A DNA stretch of 64,000 bases from an uncultured Eubacterium sp. Lineage in GTDB: Bacteria; Bacillota; Clostridia; Oscillospirales; Acutalibacteraceae. Position numbers and translations under genes: made by a program. The notes below the pieces were generated by a model. The model saw only the letters and a list, made by a program, of their open reading frames with translations. It was not told where the DNA came from and did not search any database. The stretch spans positions 112,425 to 176,424 of the forward strand of contig CALWHV010000001.1 in NCBI GenBank assembly GCA_944380545.1, read 5' to 3'. Positions 8,122 through 16,222 of this stretch are shown one piece after another (position 1 is the stretch's first letter; each line of letters begins with the position of its first letter).

Positions 8122-8382
8122 TCACCTGAACAGCAAATGATACATACACGAGGAAAGCGCCCCGTTTTCACGGTAGCGCTGTTCCCTTTGTATAAAACCG
8201 GCTTCGGTCAGATCCTGTATAGCCCGCTTGACGGTGCTTTTGGACAGACCTGTCCCTTGGGCTATGGTCTTTAAAGACGGAAAGCAGTAGCCGTTTTTGT
8301 CTGCGTATTCATTCAGTACAAGGTATACGGCTACCGCTCTTGACGAAAGTTCGGAATTTAAGATTACGGATAGTCTGCCCAT
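8122..8382 (-). CDS. Small winged helix-turn-helix protein
   Basis: 86 residues, GAGGTG seven bases before the ATG. The whole protein is one HTH_36/MarR-like domain: SSRAVAVYLVLNEYAD forms the first helices, and PSLKTIAQGTGLSKSTVKRAI is the recognition unit. Stand-alone proteins of this kind are common on integrative elements and plasmids as replication or transfer regulators. The protein ends immediately after the domain, so it may be the N-terminal remainder of a longer replication-type protein. It is divergent from the DUF4143 fragment at 8398, only 15 bases away, which suggests a recombination junction. Confidence 0.65.
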   Translation of the reverse strand: MGRLSVILNSELSSRAVAVYLVLNEYADKNGYCFPSLKTIAQGTGLSKSTVKRAIQDLTEAGFIQREQRYRENGALSSCMYHLLFR

Positions 8383-8397
8383 CGTTCACCTCATTTC

Positions 8398-8763
8398 ATG
8401 TTGTTCTTTCTCGGCACAGGCAACGCCTTCGGCGCCGGAAGCGCAGCAGGCGCATTCTTTGAAAGCTTTGTTATCTCGGAAATCATCAAAAGTTATTACA
8501 ACAAAGGAATTGCAGAACCGCCGCTCTATTTTTACCGTGACAAGGAAATGAATGAAATCAATCTTTTAATTGAAGACGGAGGCGTTCTCTATCCTCTTGA
8601 AATAAAAAAGCACGCCGATCCGAAAAAAAGCGATATGGATGCTTTTGCTTTGATTGATAAAATCCCAAGTGTTAAGCGAGGTCAGGGAGGCGTTGTTTGC
8701 CTTTATGACAAGCTCATAACACTGAAAGGAAATGACAAGGTTATTCCGATTCAATATTTATAA
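8398..8763 (+). pseudogene. C-terminal fragment of a DUF4143-type AAA ATPase
   Basis: 121 residues matching only the C-terminal part of the AAA + DUF4143 family (full proteins about 400-450 residues). Visible parts are GAFFESFVISEII, a YRDKEMNEINLLIE strand and LYPLEIKKHADPKKSD, the PD-(D/E)xK-like core (E..K with EIKK), and the family's usual end GGVVCLYDKLITL..VIPIQYL. The Walker A and B ATPase half is missing, and the reading frame begins abruptly next to the HTH gene. It is a broken gene, probably left when an insertion removed the 5' two thirds. Confidence 0.75.
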
Positions 8764-8810
8764 CCGAATCACCGCTGCTTGCCCGAACGGCAAATGATAC
8801 GGAATTAAAT

Positions 8811-8853
8811 AAAGCACGAACGCCGTACAACAGTGCGGTGCTCGTGCTTTTTA
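8811..8853. terminator. Bidirectional intrinsic terminator
   Basis: AAAGCACGA and TCGTGCTTT arms enclose an inner GCCG/GCGGT hairpin. T-rich tails exist on both strands, so it can serve the DUF4143 remnant on the plus strand and the TarJ-like gene on the minus strand. Confidence 0.7.
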
Positions 8854-8881
8854 TCTTGATTGCCAGGAGGCGTTTTTTGAA

Positions 8882-9907
8882 TCAGATGTTCCACTTCATA
8901 ATGGTTTTGCCGAAGGCGCGGCGGGCGTCCTTTTCAAACGCCGCTTTGATATCCGCTATGGATCGCACATCGTTTACCGAGCTTATGAGGTTGCCGAGGT
9001 AATCCGTGATTTCCGGGAAGCGCTCGTAAAGCGAAACGGTTTTTTGAAAATCGGCGGCGCCGCTTCTTGACGAGCCGAACAAACGAAGCCCCTTTTCAAG
9101 CACCATTCTGGTGTTTACGGGCACGGGATATTCGCTTACTCCCAAAAGAGAGACCGTGCCCTCGGGGCGGATAAGGTCTATTATCTGCTCTATCGCGCTT
9201 TGGCTGCCCGCGCCGCCCACACATTCAAACGCGTGGTCTATTTTTAAGCCCTGCGGTATCTCGTTCGTTTGAAAGGCGCCGTCTGCAAAGGTGAAATCGG
9301 CAAGCTTTTCGTAATTTCTGCCGAAGATATAGACGCGGCTTTCGGGAAAAAGCTTTTTTAGCAGCAGCGTTGTGATGTAGCCGAGGTTGCCGTCGCCCCA
9401 CACGCCTATCTCGTTTCGGCGGCTGTGGGCTATTGAATCAAATCTTGTTATCGCGTGAACGGAAACGGAAACTATCTCCGTAAACGCCGCCACATTCAGG
9501 TCCGTGCCCTGCGGCAGGCGCACGAGCCGGCGGGGCGAAAGCTCAACATATTCCTGCAAAAAGCCGTCCGCCGTGGAGCCGCAGAATTTTGACGAGCGCA
9601 GATAGTTCTCCGCCGTTACCTCGTCCGTTTCACAGGGGATATTCGGTATCATAACAACCGTGTCGCCCGGCTTGAATGTGCCGGAGCCGTCCCTCACCAC
9701 GCAGCCGACGCCCTCGTGGATGAGCGCCATCGGCAGCTTTTCGGCAAGCACCTTTGCATCGCGCGTGCCAAGGTAGTAGCGCATATCCGCGTTGCAGATG
9801 GAAAGGCGCAGCGGGCGCACAACGGCGTTTTTGCCGAAGAGGTCTATATCCTCAAACGCTATCTCGAACCGGCGCGGGCTGGCAAGGCGGTAAACCGTGT
9901 TTATCAT
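8882..9907 (-). CDS. Zinc-type alcohol dehydrogenase, TarJ-like (ribulose-5-phosphate reductase type)
   Basis: 341 residues, medium-chain dehydrogenase fold. The catalytic zinc ligands are suggested by SICNAD near residue 37 and the HEG motif near 63; the Rossmann part starts at GVWGDGNLGYITTLLL (about 168) and is followed by FECVGG. The family that includes TarJ reduces ribulose 5-phosphate to ribitol 5-phosphate for CDP-ribitol synthesis. Its start overlaps the end of the upstream cytidylyltransferase by four bases (ATGA-type overlap), exactly as in tarI-tarJ pairs. The substrate is inferred from that pairing; another polyol phosphate is possible. The product would feed teichoic-acid-like or capsular polymer building in the cytoplasm. 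Confidence 0.75.
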   Translation of the reverse strand: MINTVYRLASPRRFEIAFEDIDLFGKNAVVRPLRLSICNADMRYYLGTRDAKVLAEKLPMALIHEGVGCVVRDGSGTFKPGDTVVMIPNIPCETDEVTAENYLRSSKFCGSTADGFLQEYVELSPRRLVRLPQGTDLNVAAFTEIVSVSVHAITRFDSIAHSRRNEIGVWGDGNLGYITTLLLKKLFPESRVYIFGRNYEKLADFTFADGAFQTNEIPQGLKIDHAFECVGGAGSQSAIEQIIDLIRPEGTVSLLGVSEYPVPVNTRMVLEKGLRLFGSSRSGAADFQKTVSLYERFPEITDYLGNLISSVNDVRSIADIKAAFEKDARRAFGKTIMKWNI

Positions 9908-10611
9908 TCTTCCTCATCCTCCAGCAGCGCCTTGGCAACGCGCATATCATAGGGGTATGTTATTTTTATGTTGAAGGTCTCGCCGTTTACAAGCGCAACC
10001 GGCTCGCCCTTTAAAACGAATATCTTGGCGGCGTCCGTAAGTATCGCCTTTTCCTCATCCGAAAGGGAGAGGTAAAGCTCCTTGAGCTTTGATGCGTTGA
10101 AGGACTGCGGCGTCTGCCCCTGGTACATATGCCCGCGGTTGGGGATATTGCTGATAAGCTCGCCGTCCTTTGCCTCAACAATCGTGTCCGTTGCGGGGAT
10201 CACCGTGTCGCACGCGCCGTATTTTTTGCACGCCTCGATATTGTCGGCAATGATCCTGTGCGTAACGAACGGGCGCACGGAATCGTGGGTTATTATCACG
10301 GCGCCGTCAAGCCCGTCCTCGCGCTCTATGATATCCACGGCGTTCATTATCGTTTCGTTTCTCGTCTCCCCGCCGCGGGCAACCGTTATCATATCCCCTG
10401 CGGGCGAGAGATATTTTTTAATAAGATCCTTGGTGTGCTCCTCCCACTGAGCGGGGCACAGCACCAGCACCCTGTCTATACCCGGGCAGGCGATGAATTT
10501 TTCTATTGTGTAGATGATTATGGGCTTGCCCTTTATGCAAAGGTACTGCTTGGGCTTGTCGCCGCCCATACGCGAGCCTGTGCCGCCCGCAAGTATAACC
10601 GCGTAAGTCAT
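9904..10611 (-). CDS. IspD/TarI-family cytidylyltransferase
   Basis: 235 residues, AAGGAG before the ATG. The N-terminal nucleotide-binding loop LAGGTGSRMGGDKPKQYL, the VLVLCPAQW strand, RGGETRNETIMNA and HDSVRPFV are the usual signatures of the 2-C-methylerythritol/ribitol phosphate cytidylyltransferases, which transfer CMP from CTP to a sugar alcohol phosphate. Coupling to a TarJ-like reductase favours ribitol-5-phosphate cytidylyltransferase (TarI) over IspD. The lack of ispF next to it supports that, but the choice cannot be settled from this sequence alone. Confidence 0.8.
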   Translation of the reverse strand: MTYAVILAGGTGSRMGGDKPKQYLCIKGKPIIIYTIEKFIACPGIDRVLVLCPAQWEEHTKDLIKKYLSPAGDMITVARGGETRNETIMNAVDIIEREDGLDGAVIITHDSVRPFVTHRIIADNIEACKKYGACDTVIPATDTIVEAKDGELISNIPNRGHMYQGQTPQSFNASKLKELYLSLSDEEKAILTDAAKIFVLKGEPVALVNGETFNIKITYPYDMRVAKALLEDEEE

Positions 10612-10628
10612 ATGCTTCTCCTTAAAAT

Positions 10629-11762
10629 TTATTTAAGCGATGAATACATTTCAAAGATATCCTTTTTTGTGAGGGGAACGGGATTTCTTGTCATCAGCAT
10701 GCTCATGCTCGCCTCGGTCAGGCGGCGCAGCTCCTCCTCGGAGCCGGAGCAGCCTATCTCACAAAGGCGCGTCCTCATTTTGAGGCGGCGCTTTAATTCG
10801 TAAACGGCGTTTGCCATATCGTATGCGTCCTTAAAGCCGCACTGGCGCGCAAGCGCCGCCAGCCTGCCGGAGGAGTCCGCCCTTTCGGCGTTGAAGCGGA
10901 TGAAATAATCAAGCGTAAACGCGCACGCCTCGCCGTGGGGCACGCCGTAGATATTCGTCAGCGGAAAAGAGCAGGCGTGGCTGCCCGTGGTGCGCGGGTG
11001 CGAAAAGGCAACGCCCGCCGTGATGCTTGCAGCCGCCATCTTTTCTCTTGCTTCAAGGTTGGACGGCTCGCTGCACGCGCGCTCAAGATATTTGAAAACA
11101 AGCTTTGCGCTGTAAACCGCGCAGGCGGAGCAGATGGGCTGGTTCAGCGTGCTCCAGTAGCTCTCAACGGCGTGGCTCAGCACATCAAGCCCCGTGGAGG
11201 CGGTCACGCGCGCAGGAACGGAAAGCGTCAGCTCCGGGTCTATCAGCGCGATCTTGGGATACATCGCCGGGTCGTTCATCGGGGCTTTCAGGTTTTTTGC
11301 CGTATCCGTAAGCACGGCTATGTTCGTAACCTCGCTTGCCGTGCCGCTCGTTGTGGGCATGGCTATCATCGGTATCGCCTCGCAGGCGCGAACGGGTCTG
11401 CCGCCGGTGTGGTATTCCTCTATTTTTGAATCGGCGCGGGCGATGGCGCACGCCGCCTTGCAGCAGTCCATCGGCGAGCCGCCGCCGAGCACAACGGCAA
11501 AATCCGCGCGCGTTTTGCGCAAAAGCTCTGCGCAGGCGTTAACATTATCTGTGGTGGGGTTCGGGCGTATATCGCTGAAAACGGCTTTTATCCTGCCGGC
11601 GCTGCTCTCAACAAGCTCCCTCGCCGCGCCGCTTTTTTCAAGCGTGGCGGAGCAGACGAGCACGCCGCTCGAGCCGCCTATATCGTCTATGCAGGAGGCA
11701 AGCTCCCTCCTTTTGCCGCTGCCGAAGATAAGCCTTACGGGCAGTAGAAATTCCCAGTCCAT
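10629..11762 (-). CDS. Iron-containing alcohol dehydrogenase
   Basis: 377 residues, GGAG before the ATG. Type III (iron) dehydrogenase signatures: GSGKRREL at the start, VLGGGSPMDCCKAACA for NAD binding (about residue 91), PTTSGTASEVT (about 135), and a metal-site region with DVLSHAVESYWS (about 190-200) and PHGEACAF (about 265-272). It is 17 bases upstream of the cytidylyltransferase, so the three genes form one operon. Family members reduce aldehydes including phosphonoacetaldehyde, glycerone and butanal; no phosphonate gene (pepM) is present, so the substrate stays open. The operon has no close plus-strand partner; the gap 11763-12180 holds repeat sequence. Confidence 0.75.
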   Translation of the reverse strand: MDWEFLLPVRLIFGSGKRRELASCIDDIGGSSGVLVCSATLEKSGAARELVESSAGRIKAVFSDIRPNPTTDNVNACAELLRKTRADFAVVLGGGSPMDCCKAACAIARADSKIEEYHTGGRPVRACEAIPMIAMPTTSGTASEVTNIAVLTDTAKNLKAPMNDPAMYPKIALIDPELTLSVPARVTASTGLDVLSHAVESYWSTLNQPICSACAVYSAKLVFKYLERACSEPSNLEAREKMAAASITAGVAFSHPRTTGSHACSFPLTNIYGVPHGEACAFTLDYFIRFNAERADSSGRLAALARQCGFKDAYDMANAVYELKRRLKMRTRLCEIGCSGSEEELRRLTEASMSMLMTRNPVPLTKKDIFEMYSSLK

Positions 11763-11884
11763 ATAAAAACTCCGTTCAAAGACGGGCGCGCCCGCCGTTT
11801 TTTTAATTTTACCACTATTATTTTAATCAATCAAGTTGAAAAATGAATTATTATCAATTATAATAACACCCGTATTTCGCAAAG

Positions 11885-12164
11885 CGAAAGCTGCCGTGAA
11901 TCGAACACAATATGGTTTTAAGCGGCTGATTCCCGCGCGTGCCGCGTTAAAATACTCGTTAATCCGAAAGGATTAACTGCGTTTTATGCCTTGCCCGCAC
12001 AAAAATCAGCCAGCTTAAAACTGCTCGCACCGAAAATAACGGCGGCGCGGATGGATTTTTGCTTTTGAGACCGCAGACGGGCTGACGCCCGACAAGGGCG
12101 AAAATGTGAAAAGGCGCCGCGTCGGCGCATTTTCGGCACATCGGGTTCGACTCCCGGCAGCTAA
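11885..12164. repeat. Structured repeat region (copy 1 of a dispersed repeat) with nested inverted repeats
   Basis: The 418-base gene-free gap 11763-12180 contains: outer imperfect inverted arms AGCTGCCGTGAATCGAACAC (from about 11888) and GGGTTCGACTCCCGGCAGCT (ending about 12162); inner arms TTTTAAGCGGCTGATT (about 11914) and AATCAGCCAGCTTAAAA (about 12003); and a perfect hairpin GTTAATCC-GAAA-GGATTAAC (about 11958-11977). The part from 11888 to about 12000 recurs at 62549-62660 and its first 47 bases recur on the minus strand near 31000. The right outer arm looks like a tRNA T-arm, but no complete tRNA can be folded. It is probably a mobile or structured-RNA repeat. Confidence 0.6.
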
Positions 12165-12180
12165 AAGAGAGGGAATTTTT

Positions 12181-13392
12181 ATGAGGCCTTTAAGAAGCAG
12201 GTTCGGCTACGGACACACGCTTGCCGCGTGCTGCATCGCATATCTTTCGCAGTCCGTTGCGGCAACCTTTCTGCCGCTGCTCTTCGTTCAGTTCGGCAGG
12301 GAATTCAATATGTCCTTAGGGCTGCTCACCGCCCTTATAACGGTTACCTTTTTAACGCAGATATTCGTGGACGCAGCCGCCGCTGCGCTGCTCAAAAAGA
12401 TAAGCTACCGCCGTATGACCGTTGCCGCCGTGTGCTTTTCACTGTGCGGCTTTGCAGGGCTTTCGTTTCTGCCGGATATTATGCCAACTCCGTTTTCCGG
12501 ACTGCTCGTCTGCACCGTGCTTTACGCGATAGGCTCCGGTATGATAGAGGTGCTGATATCGCCGATAGTGGATTCCTGCCCAACGGCGAAAAAGGCGGGC
12601 TCAATGGCGTTCGTCCACTCCTCCTACTGCGCGGGGTGCGTTATGGTCATCCTGCTTTCAACCGCGTTTTTCTCCGTTTTCGGGGTGGAAAACTGGCGCG
12701 TGCTTTCGCTTTGTTTCTGCGTTTTTCCGCTTGCGGCCGCCGCGGCGTTTATGCTTGTGCCGATACGCACGCCGGATGAGGCGGCAAAGCGCGGCTCGGT
12801 TAAGGAGATGTTTAAAACGCCGCTTTTCTGGGTGTTTTCCGTTATTATGCTGTGCGCCGGCGCAAGCGAGCTTTCAATGAGCCAGTGGGCCTCCGCCTTT
12901 GCCGAGGCGGGGCTCGGCGTTTCAAAAACAATGGGCGATCTGCTCGGCCCGTGCGCGTTCGCCGCGCTGATGTTCATAGGCAGAATCATCTTCGGCAGGG
13001 TGAGCGACAGGGTGGATATCGCAAAGATAGTTATCGCCTGCAGCGCGCTCTGCGTTGCCTCGTATCTTGTGGCGGCGTTTTCACCGCAGCCCGTTGTGGC
13101 TCTGCTGGGCTGCTGCGTGTGCGGGCTTGCAGTTGCGCCGATGTGGCCGGCAACATTTTCGCTTTGCTCAAAATATATGCCCAATATATCCTCCGCCGTG
13201 TTCGCGGCGTTTGCGCTTATGGGCGATCTGGGCTGCACGGGCGGTCCCGCCGCCGTGGGCCTTATTTCGGGCGACAGCACCAATATCTCAAAGGGGCTTT
13301 CCGTTGCCGTGGTGTTTCCGGCGCTGCTTGCCGTTTGCCTTATGCCGGTAAGGTTCGGCGCGCGCAAAAAAGGCGGCGCGGCCAAGAGCTGA
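12181..13392 (+). CDS. Major facilitator superfamily transporter
   Basis: 403 residues from the ATG at 12181 (GAGAGGG upstream); the longer frame back to 12106 runs through the repeat and has no ribosome site. About 12 hydrophobic helices, two bundles of six, with a FIGRIIFGRVSDR loop between helices 8 and 9 (MFS signature GxLxDR-like) and MWPATFSL in helix 10. The sequence is closest in feel to fucose/glucose-type MFS permeases (FGREFNMSLGLLTALITVTFLTQIF), so a sugar or organic solute is likely, but the substrate cannot be read. It stands alone between two unrelated units. Confidence 0.7.
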   Translation: MRPLRSRFGYGHTLAACCIAYLSQSVAATFLPLLFVQFGREFNMSLGLLTALITVTFLTQIFVDAAAAALLKKISYRRMTVAAVCFSLCGFAGLSFLPDIMPTPFSGLLVCTVLYAIGSGMIEVLISPIVDSCPTAKKAGSMAFVHSSYCAGCVMVILLSTAFFSVFGVENWRVLSLCFCVFPLAAAAAFMLVPIRTPDEAAKRGSVKEMFKTPLFWVFSVIMLCAGASELSMSQWASAFAEAGLGVSKTMGDLLGPCAFAALMFIGRIIFGRVSDRVDIAKIVIACSALCVASYLVAAFSPQPVVALLGCCVCGLAVAPMWPATFSLCSKYMPNISSAVFAAFALMGDLGCTGGPAAVGLISGDSTNISKGLSVAVVFPALLAVCLMPVRFGARKKGGAAKS

Positions 13393-13491
13393 AAATCTGC
13401 ACAAAAGCGGCGCTGATTTTTTGTGAAATGCTTTAAATTTATGTGATTTTATAACAAACTTTATTTTTCGTATTGATTATTTCAGCAAATT

Positions 13492-13520
13492 TTGATATAT
13501 TTAAAATGTTAAGTTATAAT
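13492..13520 (+). promoter_or_regulatory. Sigma-A-type promoter for the GPH transporter
   Basis: TTGATA and TATAAT with a 17-base spacer, in an AT-rich gap 62 bases before the TTG start at 13582. Confidence 0.6.
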
Positions 13521-13581
13521 ATCGGCAATATCGGCCGGGGCGGCAGGCTTCGGCATATCACAAACTGAAAGCGGTGGTAGT

Positions 13582-15117
13582 TTGGAAGACCAGAACCTTT
13601 TGGCAAAAGAAGAAGCTGAGATAGATAAATTAGCTTACACAAAAAAGCGTTATCTAACTCCAAAGGAAATAGCGGCGTATGTGCTTGTTAACTTCGGACA
13701 GAAAAACCTGAGCCAGTTCGTTAACGCCTACAAGGAATTCTTTATGATACAGTTCCTTAAGCTGAATACGACCGCATATGCTTACATAAATCTTTTCGCG
13801 TCTATTTACGACGCGGTGGACGACACCATCTCCGGCCTTGTTATAGACCGCACCAGAACGCGCTGGGGCCGTATCCGTCCGTTCTTCATCCTGCCGCTGC
13901 CTCTGTGGCTCATCGGCGGCGCGATGATGTTTACCGCGCCGGACATCAGCTCCACCGGCAAGGTGATCTGGTCTGCGATAGCCATCGTTATCTACGGCCT
14001 CGGTATGAGCTATTTCGGCGCGTGGGGACTTATGATATACAATATCACCCCCAACCCGGACGAGCGAAACAACCTTATCACAACAAGTAAGTTCTTTGAG
14101 CTTTTCGGCACCTGGCTGCCGTCGCTCGTGCCCGTGCTGGTTGAATTTCTGCCGCGCGCAAACTCCAAGATAACCATGGAGGGCGTTTACACCGGCTTTG
14201 CGTATTTTATGCTTGTGTTCTCCGCCGTGTTCGCCGTTTGGGGCTTCTTCAATATGCGCGAACGCGTGCCGCTTCAAAGCCGCGAGGAGATGAACGAGAC
14301 CTCCGTGCTTGAATCAATCAAGCAGATATTCACCAACCGCCCGCTGTTTGCAATAATCTTTGCGGATTTCTTCAACAACTTCAAGGCGGTCGGCGGCTCC
14401 TCGGAGCAGTATTTCTGGCTCAACAACACAGGAAACCTTGCAAACCAAACGGTGTGCGGCCTCTTTACCGGCATACCGAACTATCTTATGGTGCCCCTTG
14501 CCGCCAAGATGATCAAAAAATTCGGCGCGCGCACCACGGCGATCGTTGCCGGCGTTTTCGGCGGCGTGGCGTACACCGTTACATTCATAATCGGCTACCA
14601 TCCGTTCGGTCAAACCTTCCAGGACAACTACATTCTGAACCTTATCTGGGTCATCTTCGCGCTCACCATCTGCGGCCTGCCGAACAAGCTTATCCTTGTT
14701 GTTGGCCCCGTTCTCTGCGCAGAAACCTTTGATTATATGGAGTGGAAGCACGGCCTGAGGAACGAGGCGCTCGTAACCACCGTTCAGGGCTACTTCACAA
14801 AGCTTGCCACCTCTATCACTGGCTGGCTCTCGGGTATGGTGCTCACCTGGATAAACTATGTTCCGCTCACAGACTCTCTCGGCAACGCCGTGCCGCAGAC
14901 CGACCCCACGGTGCTCAACGGCATCTGGGCGGTGTTCTGCATACTGCCCGCGCTTGCAAGAGGCCTTTACGGACTTTCCTTCATCCTCTATCCCATCCAC
15001 GGCAACCTGCGCAATCAGATGATCGCAGAGCTTGCGGATATCCGCGCCGAAAGGCTTGAGGAGCAGGAGGCTGCCCGCCAGGCAAAGCTTGAGGGCGAGG
15101 GCTCCGACGAGCAGTAA
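13582..15117 (+). CDS. GPH-family (glycoside-pentoside-hexuronide) sugar transporter
   Basis: 511 residues, TTG start with a GGTGG site and a soluble N-terminal 35 residues. Twelve hydrophobic helices; the GPH/MFS_2 signature DAVDDTISGLVIDRTRTRWGR lies near residue 75, RPFFILPLPLW follows, and ETFDYMEWKHGLRNEALV in the second half is the other conserved family stretch. Transporters of this family import disaccharides, xylosides or uronides with H+ or Na+. It is monocistronic, with its own promoter and terminator, so no neighbouring hydrolase reveals the substrate. The tail is charged (LADIRAERLEEQEAARQAK), as is common in the family. Confidence 0.85.
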   Translation: MEDQNLLAKEEAEIDKLAYTKKRYLTPKEIAAYVLVNFGQKNLSQFVNAYKEFFMIQFLKLNTTAYAYINLFASIYDAVDDTISGLVIDRTRTRWGRIRPFFILPLPLWLIGGAMMFTAPDISSTGKVIWSAIAIVIYGLGMSYFGAWGLMIYNITPNPDERNNLITTSKFFELFGTWLPSLVPVLVEFLPRANSKITMEGVYTGFAYFMLVFSAVFAVWGFFNMRERVPLQSREEMNETSVLESIKQIFTNRPLFAIIFADFFNNFKAVGGSSEQYFWLNNTGNLANQTVCGLFTGIPNYLMVPLAAKMIKKFGARTTAIVAGVFGGVAYTVTFIIGYHPFGQTFQDNYILNLIWVIFALTICGLPNKLILVVGPVLCAETFDYMEWKHGLRNEALVTTVQGYFTKLATSITGWLSGMVLTWINYVPLTDSLGNAVPQTDPTVLNGIWAVFCILPALARGLYGLSFILYPIHGNLRNQMIAELADIRAERLEEQEAARQAKLEGEGSDEQ

Positions 15118-15140
15118 TTTTAATAAAGCAACACGCTGAG

Positions 15141-15168
15141 CCGCCGTTCATCCGAACGGCGGTTTTTT
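15141..15168 (+). terminator. Intrinsic terminator after the GPH transporter
   Basis: CCGCCGTTC/GAACGGCGG stem with a four-base loop and a run of six T. Confidence 0.9.
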
Positions 15169-15200
15169 GCCGCGTTTTTGCGGCTGGATTTATAATTTGC

Positions 15201-15229
15201 TTGCCCGCCGCGCTGCGTTGTGGTATATT
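15201..15229 (+). promoter_or_regulatory. Sigma-A-type promoter for dusB-nagA-trmL
   Basis: TTGCCC and TATATT with a 17-base spacer; the dusB ATG is at 15254. Confidence 0.55.
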
Positions 15230-15253
15230 ATTGGCGGAGAATGATAAAAAGAT

Positions 15254-16222
15254 ATGAAGATAAGAGATATTGAATTTAAGGATATTGCCTTTCTTGCCCC
15301 TATGGCGGGGGTTACGGACAGGGCGTTTCGCGAGCTTTGCGCATCGTTCGGCGCGGCTTACACCGTTACGGAGATGGTAAGCTCAAAAGGGCTTGTGATG
15401 GGAGACAGGAAAAGCGCCTTTCTTCTGCACCGCGCGCCGGGGGTAAGCGGGGCACAGATCTTCGGCGACGAGCCTGAAACGATGGCGCTGGCGGCAGTGA
15501 AATGCCTTGAACATTCGCCGGATATAATAGATATAAATATGGGCTGCCCCGCGCCCAAGGTGGCTATGAACGGCGGCGGCGCGAGCCTGATGAAGGATAT
15601 TGCGCTTGCCGGGCGGATAGTGCGCGCCGTGAGGGACGCCGTTGATATTCCGGTAACCGTAAAGATACGCAAGGGCTGGGACGACGCTCATATAAACGCC
15701 GCGGAGCTTGCAAGGGCGCTTGAGGCAAACGGGGCTGACGCGATAGCCGTGCACGGCAGAACGCGGGCGCAGATGTATTCCGGCAGCTGCGATCTTGAAA
15801 CGATTGCCGCCGTAAAAAGGGCGGTAAGCGTTCCCGTTATCGGAAACGGCGATGTTAAGGACGCGTATTCCGCGGCAAAGATGCTGGAGGAAACGGGGTG
15901 CGACGCCGTTATGATAGGGCGCGGCGCAATGGGGAACCCGTGGATATTCAGGCAGATAAACGCCTACATCGGCAGCGGCGCGGTCATCCCGCCGCCCTCG
16001 CTTGAGGAGCGGCTGTCCGTTATGCTGCGCCATATAGAAAAAACGGTTTTGTACAAGGGCGAGCGCACGGCTATGCACGAGGCGCGCCGCCACGCAGCAT
16101 ATTACACAAAGGGGCTTCGCGGCGGGGCGGGGCTGCGCAGAAGGATGAGCAGCCTTGAAACGCTTAACGAGCTTAGGAAAATCGCTTTTGATATATTGAG
16201 GGAAAATGAAAATGATCTTTAA
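15254..16222 (+). CDS. dusB: tRNA-dihydrouridine synthase (DusB type)
   Basis: 322 residues. FMN-dependent enzyme that reduces uridine to dihydrouridine in the tRNA D-loop. It shows the TIM-barrel start FLAPMAGVTDRAFREL (residue 13 on), the catalytic cysteine in DINMGCPAPKV (about residue 95-105), VTVKIRKGWDD, the HGRTRAQMYSG loop, and the FMN-phosphate region VIGNGDVKD / DAVMIGRGAMGNPW. Length is normal. It is the first gene of a three-gene run: nagA starts 17 bases before its stop. That is an unusual mix of tRNA modification and sugar metabolism, probably simple co-expression. Confidence 0.93.
   Translation: MKIRDIEFKDIAFLAPMAGVTDRAFRELCASFGAAYTVTEMVSSKGLVMGDRKSAFLLHRAPGVSGAQIFGDEPETMALAAVKCLEHSPDIIDINMGCPAPKVAMNGGGASLMKDIALAGRIVRAVRDAVDIPVTVKIRKGWDDAHINAAELARALEANGADAIAVHGRTRAQMYSGSCDLETIAAVKRAVSVPVIGNGDVKDAYSAAKMLEETGCDAVMIGRGAMGNPWIFRQINAYIGSGAVIPPPSLEERLSVMLRHIEKTVLYKGERTAMHEARRHAAYYTKGLRGGAGLRRRMSSLETLNELRKIAFDILRENENDL

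Noticed and set aside
12106..12180. Possible tmRNA or tRNA end (GGGTTCGACTCCCGGCAGCT) before the MFS gene
   Set aside because: No matching 5' acceptor, D-arm or anticodon arm could be placed upstream, so no complete tRNA or tmRNA is supported. It is kept only as part of the repeat.
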